Of a DNA stretch of 64,000 bases, positions 22,958 through 31,610 are shown piece after piece. The first letter of the stretch is position 1. Each line of letters begins with the position of its first letter. The notes beneath the pieces were generated by a model. The model saw only the letters and a list, made by a program, of their open reading frames with translations, did not search any database and was not told the origin of the DNA. The stretch spans positions 1 through 64,000 of the forward strand of contig NZ_QLYR01000001.1 of assembly GCF_003268275.1 (NCBI RefSeq), in the 5' to 3' direction. Source of the stretch: Hydrogeniiclostridium mannosilyticum. Its GTDB lineage: Bacteria > Bacillota > Clostridia > Oscillospirales > Acutalibacteraceae. The translations under genes and the position numbers were made by a program.

Positions 22958-23860
22958 TTACCCCGCAATGGCAGCCTCAAATGCTGCTGAAAACAAAATC
23001 AGCAGCTGCTCCAGGTCCTCCTTACGCGGCGGCGCCAGCCCGGCACAGGTATACTCACGCCCCAGAGCCTGATATTTGCCGCTGCCGAGCCGGTGGAAGG
23101 GCAGCAGATGAACCTTTTTCACACCACAGGAGCGCAGTCTTAAAATCATTCTTTCAGCATATTCCGGTGAAAGATTGTACTGCGGTATCATCGGAATCCT
23201 GGCTGTTACATCCGCACCGTCGGCAATCAGCTGCTTCAGGTTTGCAAAAATGCGCGCTCCATCACCGCCCGTCCAAGCCTGGTAATCCTCCTCCGCCGCC
23301 TTTATGTCATAATAAAACATCGACGTATCTGCTAATATTTTTTCAAAAGCTGTGTACGGGATGTTCCCCGCTGTATCTATCACCGTGTTTATTTTACTTT
23401 CGCGGCATTTTTTTACAAGTTCCCCGCAAAAATCTGCCTGCAGTAGCGGCTCGCCGCCGGACAGTGTGACTCCGCCTCCAGAGGCAGCGTAAAAGTCCTG
23501 ATCCTCCTCAATAAAGCGGAAGACCTCATCCAACGTCATCTCCTGTCCGCAGCGTTCCAGTGCCTGCGGCGTACAGGCCTCAACGCAGGCGCCGCAGAGA
23601 TTGCAGGCCGTGCGGCTAAATGCATGGCATCCTGAAGCTGAACGGTGGCATTTCTTTGAACAAGCCTGCACACAGTGCCCGCAGGCTGTACAGCGCTCCC
23701 GGTAAAACAGCAGCGCCGCTTTGAGGGGAATAGTTTCCGGATTATGGCACCAATCACAGTGCAGGTTACAGCCCTGAAAAAAAACCGTACTGCGGATGCC
23801 GGGACCGTCTCCCACAGAAAAATGCTGAAGCCTGCTGATTCTGCCGATCATTTCAATCAT
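22958..23860 (-). CDS. glycyl-radical enzyme activating enzyme (radical SAM)
   Basis: The 300-residue protein installs the glycyl radical on its partner. The radical-SAM cluster motif is CNLHCDWC near residue 30. Two extra ferredoxin-like clusters follow (CTACGHCVQAC and CNLCGACVEAC, residues 57-100), typical of activases for non-PFL glycyl-radical enzymes. GGVTLSGGEPLLQ lies near 150. The start ATG overlaps the end of the glycyl-radical enzyme gene (stop at 23853), so the two are translationally coupled. Oxygen-sensitive chemistry indicates a strict anaerobe. Confidence 0.95.
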   Translation of the reverse strand: MIEMIGRISRLQHFSVGDGPGIRSTVFFQGCNLHCDWCHNPETIPLKAALLFYRERCTACGHCVQACSKKCHRSASGCHAFSRTACNLCGACVEACTPQALERCGQEMTLDEVFRFIEEDQDFYAASGGGVTLSGGEPLLQADFCGELVKKCRESKINTVIDTAGNIPYTAFEKILADTSMFYYDIKAAEEDYQAWTGGDGARIFANLKQLIADGADVTARIPMIPQYNLSPEYAERMILRLRSCGVKKVHLLPFHRLGSGKYQALGREYTCAGLAPPRKEDLEQLLILFSAAFEAAIAG

Positions 23861-26003
23861 GCTCCGTTCGCATTAAAATATCGTTCTGTACTTCCTTGGT
23901 CAGACTTGTATAAAACGCACTGAAACCTGATACCCGCACAACAAGATTGCGGTACTGCTCCGGTCTTTTTTGTGCATCCATCAACATTTCACGAGAGACG
24001 GCATTCATTTGAATCTCTTGCCCGCCCTTCTGAAAATAGACCTTGACTAGGCTCAATAGCTTTTGTCTTTTTACCGAGTCCGTAAACATGACCGGACTGT
24101 ATTTCTGGTTCAGCACCGTACCGCAGGAGGCCAACGTATAATCCGGCTTTGCCATCGAGTGAAGCACCGCGGTCGGCCCGTTGGTATCCCTGCCGTGCAT
24201 CGGCGAGGCTGCATCGCTCAGAGGCGACCGGCTCTTCCGTCCATCCGGTGTCGCCGCCACCTCTTCCCCCGCCGGTATATTGCTCACATTGGAAGCAACC
24301 GCAACATAAATCGGGCCCCCGTCCCATGTATGATAGTTTGAAAAGATCTCTTCCTGCACCTTTATAAACCACACCGCGTATTTATCTACAAAGTCATCAT
24401 TGTTGCCGTATTTCGGTGCGGAAAGCAATTTCCGCCTGATATCCTCATGCCCCGCGTAGTCGGCCAGCAACACATCTCTGAGCGCTGCGAGTGTCAGCGC
24501 CTTTTCTTCATACACAATGCGCTCAATAGCTGCCAAGGAGTCTGCAACCGTCGCCGTTCCCATGCAGCAGGCGCCATGTACAGAGGGGTAGCGGGCGCCG
24601 CCGTCGTTGATATCCAAGCCGCGTTCGATGCAGTCATCGCAAAAGCAGGATAAAAACGGCTGTACATAGCGCACCCTATTGTAGCGTTCATTTTCATTGC
24701 GGAACCGCGCCATATAGTCCGCCGCTCCATAAACCATCTGCTGGCGGAACGCCTCTATAACCTCCTGCATTGTTGCCATTTTTTCAGCCGGTCCGGTTTT
24801 AGGGCCCATTTGTACTCCGGTCAACATACAGCGTCCATCATTAAGCGCCAGCTCCAGATATTTTGGGGTGTTAAACCGCCCGTCTGTCCACGGCGGCTGT
24901 TTTCCCTGAATAAAGTTTTCTATACACCCTACCATACAATAGTTTCGGCTATCCTCCAAAGAGTAGCCATGCCGATGCAGGGCCGGAATATTCACGCTAT
25001 CATTCATCAGGGCAGGGTAGCCAAGCCCTGTTCCTATTACCTGCAGGCAGGCATCCAAAAATGAATCCGGCATCCCCTCATAATAACGGGCAGATAGATT
25101 GGGGCCCGGAATATTGCAACGATGCACAGCCTCCAAAATACAATAGCTCAGCTCATTGACACCGCCGGAGCCATCCGCTTTCACCCCACCTATGGCGATA
25201 TTCACGACGTCATCGCCACCCAGCCAGCGGTGCTCGCTGATTTTATAAAGAGCACACGACAGCAGCTCCACCGCTGTCTCGTGATCTATGCGCCCCGCCT
25301 CCAGGTCCCTTTCAAAAAAGGGGTATAAATATTGATCCATGCGGCCAAAGGCCATCGCATAGCGCCCCTCATAAACAAACGCAACATATGCCAGCCAGAC
25401 CAGCTGAAGCGCCTCGCGGAATGTCCCCGGCCTTTCAGCCGAAAGCTTATGACAAATCCGGCTGGCCTCCATGAGCTCCGATCGGGAAGCATTATCCGCT
25501 TCCGCCCCTGCCTTTTCCGCTGCCGCCTCCCCGTATTGTATCAGCATGCGCTGAAAGGCCTTCATTGTAACCTCCGCAGCCGACAAAAATTCAAGCCGCT
25601 TGGACGCATCCGAATCCCGCTGATGCATCCGCATTGAACGCTGTATTTTCTGTAGAATCCCGCTGACCCCAGCACTCAAAAAGGCCTCATAATTGGGCGC
25701 ATAGTGGTCTGCATTCGTCGCAAAAGAATTGGCGCCGTAGCTATCCGCCAATGTTTTCGCATAGGCCAGCTCCTGATGGCTGACCCGCTCGTCGCAAACA
25801 AGCCCATAAATAGACCCGACAATCCGGTCGTGCCTATAGATTTGTTTACGGTGCCCGCAAAACAATGATTCAGCCGCATAGGCCCTTGCCAGAGCAGCCG
25901 GTTCATCCAGATGCGCGGAAAAGCCCAGATATTTTAGATAGGCGCCGATATCCCTGGGTTGGATATCCAATGACTGTAGTTCCTGTTTTAAATTTTCAAG
26001 CAT
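23853..26003 (-). CDS. glycyl-radical enzyme (PFL/diol-dehydratase superfamily), substrate unassigned
   Basis: The 716-residue protein has the catalytic cysteine and glutamate in CMVGCIENF (Cys360, Glu362) and the radical glycine in RVSGFSAFYTSL (Gly693). The Cys-x-Glu arrangement is that of diol dehydratase/choline lyase-type members rather than pyruvate formate-lyase, which has two adjacent cysteines. The sequence after it (FIQGKQPPWTDGRFN) does not match the usual CutC or glycerol dehydratase text I know. The ATG at 26003 is chosen for GGAGG 8 nt upstream. First gene of the GRE-activase-MDR dehydrogenase operon, divergent from an AraC regulator. Confidence 0.92.
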   Translation of the reverse strand: MLENLKQELQSLDIQPRDIGAYLKYLGFSAHLDEPAALARAYAAESLFCGHRKQIYRHDRIVGSIYGLVCDERVSHQELAYAKTLADSYGANSFATNADHYAPNYEAFLSAGVSGILQKIQRSMRMHQRDSDASKRLEFLSAAEVTMKAFQRMLIQYGEAAAEKAGAEADNASRSELMEASRICHKLSAERPGTFREALQLVWLAYVAFVYEGRYAMAFGRMDQYLYPFFERDLEAGRIDHETAVELLSCALYKISEHRWLGGDDVVNIAIGGVKADGSGGVNELSYCILEAVHRCNIPGPNLSARYYEGMPDSFLDACLQVIGTGLGYPALMNDSVNIPALHRHGYSLEDSRNYCMVGCIENFIQGKQPPWTDGRFNTPKYLELALNDGRCMLTGVQMGPKTGPAEKMATMQEVIEAFRQQMVYGAADYMARFRNENERYNRVRYVQPFLSCFCDDCIERGLDINDGGARYPSVHGACCMGTATVADSLAAIERIVYEEKALTLAALRDVLLADYAGHEDIRRKLLSAPKYGNNDDFVDKYAVWFIKVQEEIFSNYHTWDGGPIYVAVASNVSNIPAGEEVAATPDGRKSRSPLSDAASPMHGRDTNGPTAVLHSMAKPDYTLASCGTVLNQKYSPVMFTDSVKRQKLLSLVKVYFQKGGQEIQMNAVSREMLMDAQKRPEQYRNLVVRVSGFSAFYTSLTKEVQNDILMRTEHD

Positions 26004-26029
26004 CACAGGTACCTCCTCACCTTGTTGCG

Positions 26030-26049
26030 GCGCTCATTAGCGCTCATTA
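26030..26049. repeat. tandem 10-bp repeat in the leader of the glycyl-radical operon
   Basis: GCGCTCATTA occurs twice head to tail without a gap (26030-26039, 26040-26049), between the divergent AraC and GRE genes. Direct repeats spaced one helical turn apart are a usual layout for AraC-family binding sites. Confidence 0.5.
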
Positions 26050-26145
26050 TTTTTTCAGGCTCTCGGCCTGTGCCACCCCCCAATTTGTCCGGTGCCTGTT
26101 ATTTCTAAGCATACTTTTTCCCATGCAAAATAGCCAGAGACAATC

Positions 26146-26174
26146 TTGAGAAACCTGGATAATCCTGCTATAAT
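26146..26174 (+). promoter_or_regulatory. promoter of the AraC-family regulator
   Basis: -35 TTGAGA (26146-26151), 17-bp spacer, -10 TATAAT (26169-26174). No strong promoter could be picked out for the divergent operon, as expected for an activated gene. Confidence 0.7.
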
Positions 26175-26253
26175 AAAGGCAGAAAAAACATGAAATTTCG
26201 TCTGCTTCCCTATATTACACCACAAAACAAATTTTTACACGGAGAGATCTGTC

Positions 26254-27144
26254 ATGGATTATTACAAGATCACCCTCGCCAATACCCCGCGCATATTATT
26301 TGCGCATCATTATCAAACCAGCGGCTATGCCATGCATCTAAAATCCGATGCCAATTTTATGGAGGCCTTCTATGTCGAGCAGGGATCTATACAAAACCGG
26401 CGGGCAGACGGAACCTGCCTCTCCATCCCCGCGGGGAGCTTCTGCATCTCCATGAAAAGACAGGAAGAATGGTTTGAAAGCTCAGAACCCATTCACCGCC
26501 ATGCCACGGTTGGCTTTCGGCTTTTCTATGAGGCCGAACTCGTTCCGCAGGAGCAGCTGCTCCCTTTTGTGCAGCAGGCGGCGCACAGCTCCTCTTTTGA
26601 CGGAAACTGGGCGCTAGTACCGGATCGCTATCTTCCGGGTGAGGAATATCCTCAGCTGGAACAGACTGTAAAGACCATTATCCGCTGTTTTTCGGAGGGA
26701 GCAGAGACACGCCTGCTCCGCTGCAGCGGATTGATTTTAGAGCTGCTCGCTGAAATCACCACAGCCTGCATCCGCCATGTCCTGTTAAAAAAAGACCGGA
26801 GCCTCAACCCCAGTCTTTTTGTATACAGCCAGCGTGCCATACGCTATATTGCCAGCCATATCGAACAGAAAATAACCATTGAAGAAATTGCCCGGGAGCT
26901 GGAGATCAGCACCGGTTATCTCAGCCACCTGTTTAAGGCCATGACCGGCCAGACACTCATCACTTACATCAATCGTGTCAAAATTGAGCGGGTGAAAGAA
27001 TTGCTTCTAATTAATAACGCCATCACCCTGAAAGAGGCGGGCGAAAACGTAGGCATCGAAGACGAAAATTATTTAAGCCGGATTTTTAAACAATATACCG
27101 GCCTGTCGGTACGTGAATTTCGCATGCTTCGCATAACCCTGTAA
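26254..27144 (+). CDS. AraC-family transcriptional regulator
   Basis: The 296-residue protein has a cupin-like N-terminal ligand-binding domain (about residues 15-170) and a C-terminal double helix-turn-helix with ITIEEIARELEISTGYLSHL followed by LKEAGENVGIEDENYLSRIF, the AraC signature. It is divergently transcribed from the glycyl-radical enzyme operon with 250 bp between, including the tandem 10-bp repeat at 26030-26049. It most likely activates that operon in response to its substrate. Confidence 0.93.
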   Translation: MDYYKITLANTPRILFAHHYQTSGYAMHLKSDANFMEAFYVEQGSIQNRRADGTCLSIPAGSFCISMKRQEEWFESSEPIHRHATVGFRLFYEAELVPQEQLLPFVQQAAHSSSFDGNWALVPDRYLPGEEYPQLEQTVKTIIRCFSEGAETRLLRCSGLILELLAEITTACIRHVLLKKDRSLNPSLFVYSQRAIRYIASHIEQKITIEEIARELEISTGYLSHLFKAMTGQTLITYINRVKIERVKELLLINNAITLKEAGENVGIEDENYLSRIFKQYTGLSVREFRMLRITL

Positions 27145-27159
27145 TAAACCAGGCATTCC

Positions 27160-27879
27160 CTATGCCTCGACCTGCGAAAGGACTTCGCCAACCCTGCCGC
27201 AAATATGTAAATCCGCCTTCTGGTCCATGGCGGTAGCGGTCTTATTGATTACCACTAGGTATTTACCTGAAAAATAATGAATCAACCCGCTTGCCGGATA
27301 AACCGCCAGGGAGGTTCCGGCAATAATCAGCATATCCGCCGCAGAAATCGCCTGCACCGCTCCCCTCAATATATTCTGGTCAAGCCCTTCCTCATATAAC
27401 ACAACATCCGGTTTGACAATACCCCCACAGCCACAGTGCGGGATTCCGGTGCTGTTTAAAAGGAAATCGATGCCATACTCCCGCCCGCACCGCACGCATC
27501 GATTCCTCAGCACGGAGCCATGCAGCTCATAGACATTCCGGCTGCCCGCCGCCTGGTGCAGACCGTCTATATTCTGGGTAACAACAGCAAGAAGCTTTCC
27601 CTTCTGCTCCAGCTGCGCGAGCTTTTTATGCGCTGCGTTGGGCCTGGCCTGCGGGTAGAGCAACTTGGCGCGGTAAAACTCGAAAAAAGCTTCTGTTTTC
27701 TTCTCATACATCGTGTGGCTGAGCATCTCCTCCGGCGGGTAGGCATACTGCTGGTGATATAGGCCGTCTACGCTGCGAAAATCCGGAATCCCGCTCTCCG
27801 TTGAAACGCCCGCGCCGCCAAAAAACACGATTCGTCCGCATTCATCCACCATTTTTTGTAAAGCCCGGATTTCATCCAT
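27160..27879 (-). CDS. Sir2-family NAD-dependent protein deacylase
   Basis: The 239-residue protein has the NAD-binding motifs GAGVSTESGIPDFR near residue 23 and TQNIDGLHQ near 105, the catalytic His in ELHGS, a zinc site (CVRCGRE and CGCG), and GTSLAVYPASG near 195. It removes acetyl or acyl groups from lysine, releasing nicotinamide. It lies 21 bp downstream of the aldehyde dehydrogenase on the same strand, so the two are probably co-transcribed. Confidence 0.95.
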   Translation of the reverse strand: MDEIRALQKMVDECGRIVFFGGAGVSTESGIPDFRSVDGLYHQQYAYPPEEMLSHTMYEKKTEAFFEFYRAKLLYPQARPNAAHKKLAQLEQKGKLLAVVTQNIDGLHQAAGSRNVYELHGSVLRNRCVRCGREYGIDFLLNSTGIPHCGCGGIVKPDVVLYEEGLDQNILRGAVQAISAADMLIIAGTSLAVYPASGLIHYFSGKYLVVINKTATAMDQKADLHICGRVGEVLSQVEA

Positions 27880-27900
27880 AAAAAATCCCCTCCATTTGCT

Positions 27901-29268
27901 TCAGCGCATTAATTTTTTAATCGTGCTCAGGCGGTCTCCATATGGCGCATAACGAACCGGAACATCCACCACATTCGATTTTTTCAAAATACTTTTCTGG
28001 TGTGAAAAGGTCAAAAAGCCGTAATATCCATGGTAGTTTCCCATTCCGCTCTGCCCCGCGCCGCCGAACGGCATGCGCGGATTAGTCAGGTGTACAACGG
28101 TATCGTTGATACAGCCGCCCCCGAAACGCAGTTCATGGCGGAACATTTCCTCATGCTGCGGATTTTTTGTAAAAAGATAAGCTGCCAGCGGTACGGGCTT
28201 CTGCTTTAGTTCCTCAAATAAACCGGTGAAGGAATCAAACGTCAGTATCGGAAGAATGGGGCCGAAAATTTCCTCCTGCATAGCGGGGCTGTCCCACGTT
28301 GCCTCCTGCAGCAGCGCCGGCTCGATTTTCAGGGTATCCGCATTTGATTTTCCTCCCCACACGGATCTTTCCTGTTCCAGTAAACCAAGCAGGCGATCAA
28401 AATGCTTCCGGTTGATAATCTTGCCATAATCCTTCTGCTCAAGCGGAGCATCCCCATACAGGTCAAGAACCGCTTTTTTATAAGCTTCCTCGAAATGGGA
28501 TTTCACCTTACTGTGAACCGCCACATAATCCGGCGCTACACAGGTCTGCCCCGCATTGATCAGCTTTCCCCAGGCGATTCGGCGGGCGGCAAGGCCAATG
28601 TTAGCGGTTTCATCCACAATACACGGACTCTTCCCACCGAGTTCCAACGTCACCGGCGTCAAATGGCGGGCTGCTGCCTGCATAACTACATGGCCTACCG
28701 CCGGGCTTCCAGTAAAGAAAATATGGTCAAATTTTTCCCTCAACAGCTCCGTATTGACCGCGCTGCCTCCTTGAAAAATAGTGATATACTCCGCCTCAAA
28801 GCTCTCAGCCAGCATCTTTTCGAGGACTGCGGACGTTGCTTCGGAATAGCGGGAGGGCTTAACCACCACGCAGTTGCCCGCGGCAATCGCGGCAACCAGC
28901 GGTGCGGCCGTCAACTGAAAAGGATAATTCCATGGCGACATGATGAGAGCTATTCCTTTGGGCTCCTCATATAGCCGGCATGAAGAGGGAAACTGTGTCA
29001 GCGGCGCGCGAACACGTTTCGGGCGCGCCCACTTTTTCAGGTACCGCAGGGCATGTCCAATTTCCTCATAAACCATGCCCACCTCTGTGGCATAGCCCTC
29101 AAACGCCGGCTTACCCAAATCCGTGCACAGCGCCTCTAAAATTTCAGCTTCATATTTTTGAATGGCCCCCTTTAAAAGCTTCAGCTGCCGCAGCCTGTAG
29201 CCGATCGGGCGGGTTGCTCCCGTCAGGAAAAAAGCCCGCTGCTTCTCTATTGCAAGGTGATATTCCAT
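27901..29268 (-). CDS. aldehyde dehydrogenase (class 3-like)
   Basis: The 455-residue NAD(P)-dependent enzyme oxidises aldehydes to acids. Motifs are PWNYPFQLTAAPL (cofactor region), FTGSPAVGHVVM, TLELGGKSP with the general base Glu, and NAGQTCVAPDYV with the nucleophilic Cys. The length is that of short class 3 enzymes without N-terminal extension. The ATG at 29268 follows AAGGAG. Co-transcribed with the sirtuin downstream. Confidence 0.93.
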   Translation of the reverse strand: MEYHLAIEKQRAFFLTGATRPIGYRLRQLKLLKGAIQKYEAEILEALCTDLGKPAFEGYATEVGMVYEEIGHALRYLKKWARPKRVRAPLTQFPSSCRLYEEPKGIALIMSPWNYPFQLTAAPLVAAIAAGNCVVVKPSRYSEATSAVLEKMLAESFEAEYITIFQGGSAVNTELLREKFDHIFFTGSPAVGHVVMQAAARHLTPVTLELGGKSPCIVDETANIGLAARRIAWGKLINAGQTCVAPDYVAVHSKVKSHFEEAYKKAVLDLYGDAPLEQKDYGKIINRKHFDRLLGLLEQERSVWGGKSNADTLKIEPALLQEATWDSPAMQEEIFGPILPILTFDSFTGLFEELKQKPVPLAAYLFTKNPQHEEMFRHELRFGGGCINDTVVHLTNPRMPFGGAGQSGMGNYHGYYGFLTFSHQKSILKKSNVVDVPVRYAPYGDRLSTIKKLMR

Positions 29269-29389
29269 TATTCTTCTCCTTATAATCCTTTTGTGATCTG
29301 CTGCTATTTTATTGTAACGCCGTTTATATGCGAAAGGCAAGCAAATTTTGCCCCCATTGCAGTACTAATATACTGCTTTTTGATTTTAT

Positions 29390-29418
29390 TTGCATTAAAT
29401 ATGGTTATTTATTATAAT
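29390..29418 (+). promoter_or_regulatory. promoter of the MoxR-DUF58-transglutaminase operon
   Basis: -35 TTGCAT (29390-29395), 17-bp spacer, -10 TATAAT (29413-29418). Confidence 0.65.
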
Positions 29419-29506
29419 AGAAGTATTATCTGAAAAGATTTGAGCAATTCACTCAAAAATTTAAGCTATGCGTTTTCATCCTACTATTTTAAGAGAGGTT
29501 TGGCTT

Positions 29507-30460
29507 ATGCAGCAAAAGGCAAGGCGTATTATAGATGAAATTCAAAAAGTAGTGATTGGCAAGGAAGAGATTATTCAAAAAATCCTGATGGCCATATTAG
29601 CCAACGGGCACATTCTGCTGGAAGATATTCCCGGCGTCGGTAAAACCACACTAGCCGTTTCCTTTTCTCAGGCAATGCAACTCCAATATAAACGGTTCCA
29701 ATTCACGCCGGACACGCTCCCCTCCGATATTACCGGCTTTTCTGTTTTTAACCGTGAGAGCAGGCGTTTGGAATACCAGCCGGGCGCCGCTCTTTGTAAT
29801 TTATTTCTTGCCGATGAAATTAACCGTACCTCCTCCAAAACACAGAGCGCCCTGCTCGAGGTCATGGAAGAAGGAAAAATTACCGTTGACGGCGTTTCCC
29901 ATGAAATGCCACACCCCTATACCGTGATTGCTACCCAAAATCCTTTGGGCTTTGCCGGTACACAGGAATTGCCCGAGTCTCAAATAGACCGCTTTATGGT
30001 TTGCCTGTCAATGGGCTACCCCACCTATGAGGACGAGGTCCGTATTCTCCGGCAAAAGCACGGGGATAAACCTCCGGCCGCCATTGCCCCAGTGGTCTCC
30101 CGGGAGGAAGTGTGCCACATGCAAAGAGAAGCCGCCCGCGTCTATGTGGCGGACGAATTATACCAGTACGCCGCACTGCTCGCCCACACCTCCCGAGGGC
30201 ACAAAGGGCTTCGCCTGGGCCTCAGCCCACGGGGTACCATTGCTGTGGTTAAAATGGCGCAGGCCTCTGCCTATCTCCTTGAACGAGACTTTGTCATCCC
30301 GTCGGACATTACCGCTGTCTTTCCCGCCGTGGCGGCTCATCGCCTGGTTTTGAACAACTCCGCCAGAAGTCAAGGCCTTTCACGTGAAGAGGCTGCTCTG
30401 CAAATTCTGGCCGAAACCAAAGCCCCGGTCCTCCATATTGGAGGCGGCCGGCATGGCTAA
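29507..30460 (+). CDS. MoxR-family AAA+ ATPase
   Basis: The 317-residue protein has Walker A GVGKTT near residue 45, Walker B LADEINRTSSKTQSALLEVM near 105 and the MoxR-type VIATQNPLG sensor. It acts as a chaperone-like ATPase, usually paired with a DUF58 protein. The ATG at 29507 has AAGAGAGG upstream. Its end overlaps the DUF58 gene by 8 bp, giving a three-gene operon with the transglutaminase-like protein. Confidence 0.93.
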   Translation: MQQKARRIIDEIQKVVIGKEEIIQKILMAILANGHILLEDIPGVGKTTLAVSFSQAMQLQYKRFQFTPDTLPSDITGFSVFNRESRRLEYQPGAALCNLFLADEINRTSSKTQSALLEVMEEGKITVDGVSHEMPHPYTVIATQNPLGFAGTQELPESQIDRFMVCLSMGYPTYEDEVRILRQKHGDKPPAAIAPVVSREEVCHMQREAARVYVADELYQYAALLAHTSRGHKGLRLGLSPRGTIAVVKMAQASAYLLERDFVIPSDITAVFPAVAAHRLVLNNSARSQGLSREEAALQILAETKAPVLHIGGGRHG

Positions 30461-31610
30461 ATACCGTGTTTTTTATGCGGCGGTCGTTACCGCTCTATTT
30501 GCCGGTTACCTGTTCTTCCCCGGTTATTTTTTCTGGCTGGCGCTGGTATCCACACTTATTTTACCCTTTTTCTCCCTGCTGCTGACATGGCTGGCAATCA
30601 GGAACTCGGCGCCGCAGCTAACATGCGACCAACCAAGCGGGCGCAAGGGTTCTCCGGTCGACTTTATATTCCTGCTGTCCGGAAGAAGCCGGCTGCCGGT
30701 TGCCCGAATCACTTTGCTTCTTCGTATACAGAGCAGCCTTTCCGCCGAAGGCAGCACAGAAAAAATCTGTTTTTCCGTAAAGAGCATGCGCTCCTTTTCG
30801 CTGGTCCAAAAGTGCACCCCACTGACCTGCGGGCAATTCTCCTGCACGGTGGAGCAAATCCGTTTTTGGGATTATCTCGGGCTCTTTTCCTTTACAAAAA
30901 AGGTTCCATGCAGCGCCTATACGGAGGTCCTTCCTGATATGACAGCGCTCGATTTCGCCGCCCGGCCCTCTTCCCCGGGAGAAAGCCTTCTTCTGGCGCA
31001 AAAAGGAAATTTTAACGGAGAATCCTCTCAGGTGCGTCCTTATCAGAACGGCGACTCTCTTCGTACCGTTCACTGGAAGCTTTCCGCCAAGCAGGAAAAG
31101 ATTCTGGTTCGTGAAAGCTTTGCAGCGCAGGACTGCGGACTTGCCATTTATTTAGATTTCTGCGGAAGAAATATGGATTTAGATTGCCTTTTGGAGGCGC
31201 TTGGAATCCTTGGGAGCACCCTTTCCTTCAACCATGTTCCCTATCGGCTGCAATGGTACTCGGCAAAGGATCAGCGAGTCCGAAGTGAAGCCATATGGGC
31301 ACTCGAAAATTTAACCCATGCCCTGCACTTACTGCTGGGAGAACCTCCCTGCTCCGGCCATACGCTTATGCATTTGCCGGCAAGTCCGGTCCATACGCTG
31401 GCGGTACTGACCGCCGATAGCAAAGCGCTGTCATCCCTTTCGCTTCCAGCTACGCTTCGCACACTCCTGTTACTGACAATAAATCCGCAAAGCCCTGCCC
31501 AGCCTCAAAGCGGATCCCCCCATTGCCACATCCGCCACCAAACAATTACCGCAACTCATATCAGAGAAAATTTATCGGAGGCACTTTCCTCCCTACAGGA
31601 TCAACCATGA
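30453..31610 (+). CDS. DUF58-domain membrane protein
   Basis: The 385-residue protein has two N-terminal membrane segments (about residues 5-50), an extended middle and the DUF58 hallmark RPYQNGDSLRTVHWKLSAK near residue 195, followed by a diverged von Willebrand-like half. It overlaps MoxR by 8 bp and the next gene by 4 bp (ATGA), so all three are translationally coupled. MoxR/DUF58/transglutaminase operons are widespread; their role in envelope processes is suggested in the literature but not proven here. Confidence 0.9.
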   Translation: MAKYRVFYAAVVTALFAGYLFFPGYFFWLALVSTLILPFFSLLLTWLAIRNSAPQLTCDQPSGRKGSPVDFIFLLSGRSRLPVARITLLLRIQSSLSAEGSTEKICFSVKSMRSFSLVQKCTPLTCGQFSCTVEQIRFWDYLGLFSFTKKVPCSAYTEVLPDMTALDFAARPSSPGESLLLAQKGNFNGESSQVRPYQNGDSLRTVHWKLSAKQEKILVRESFAAQDCGLAIYLDFCGRNMDLDCLLEALGILGSTLSFNHVPYRLQWYSAKDQRVRSEAIWALENLTHALHLLLGEPPCSGHTLMHLPASPVHTLAVLTADSKALSSLSLPATLRTLLLLTINPQSPAQPQSGSPHCHIRHQTITATHIRENLSEALSSLQDQP

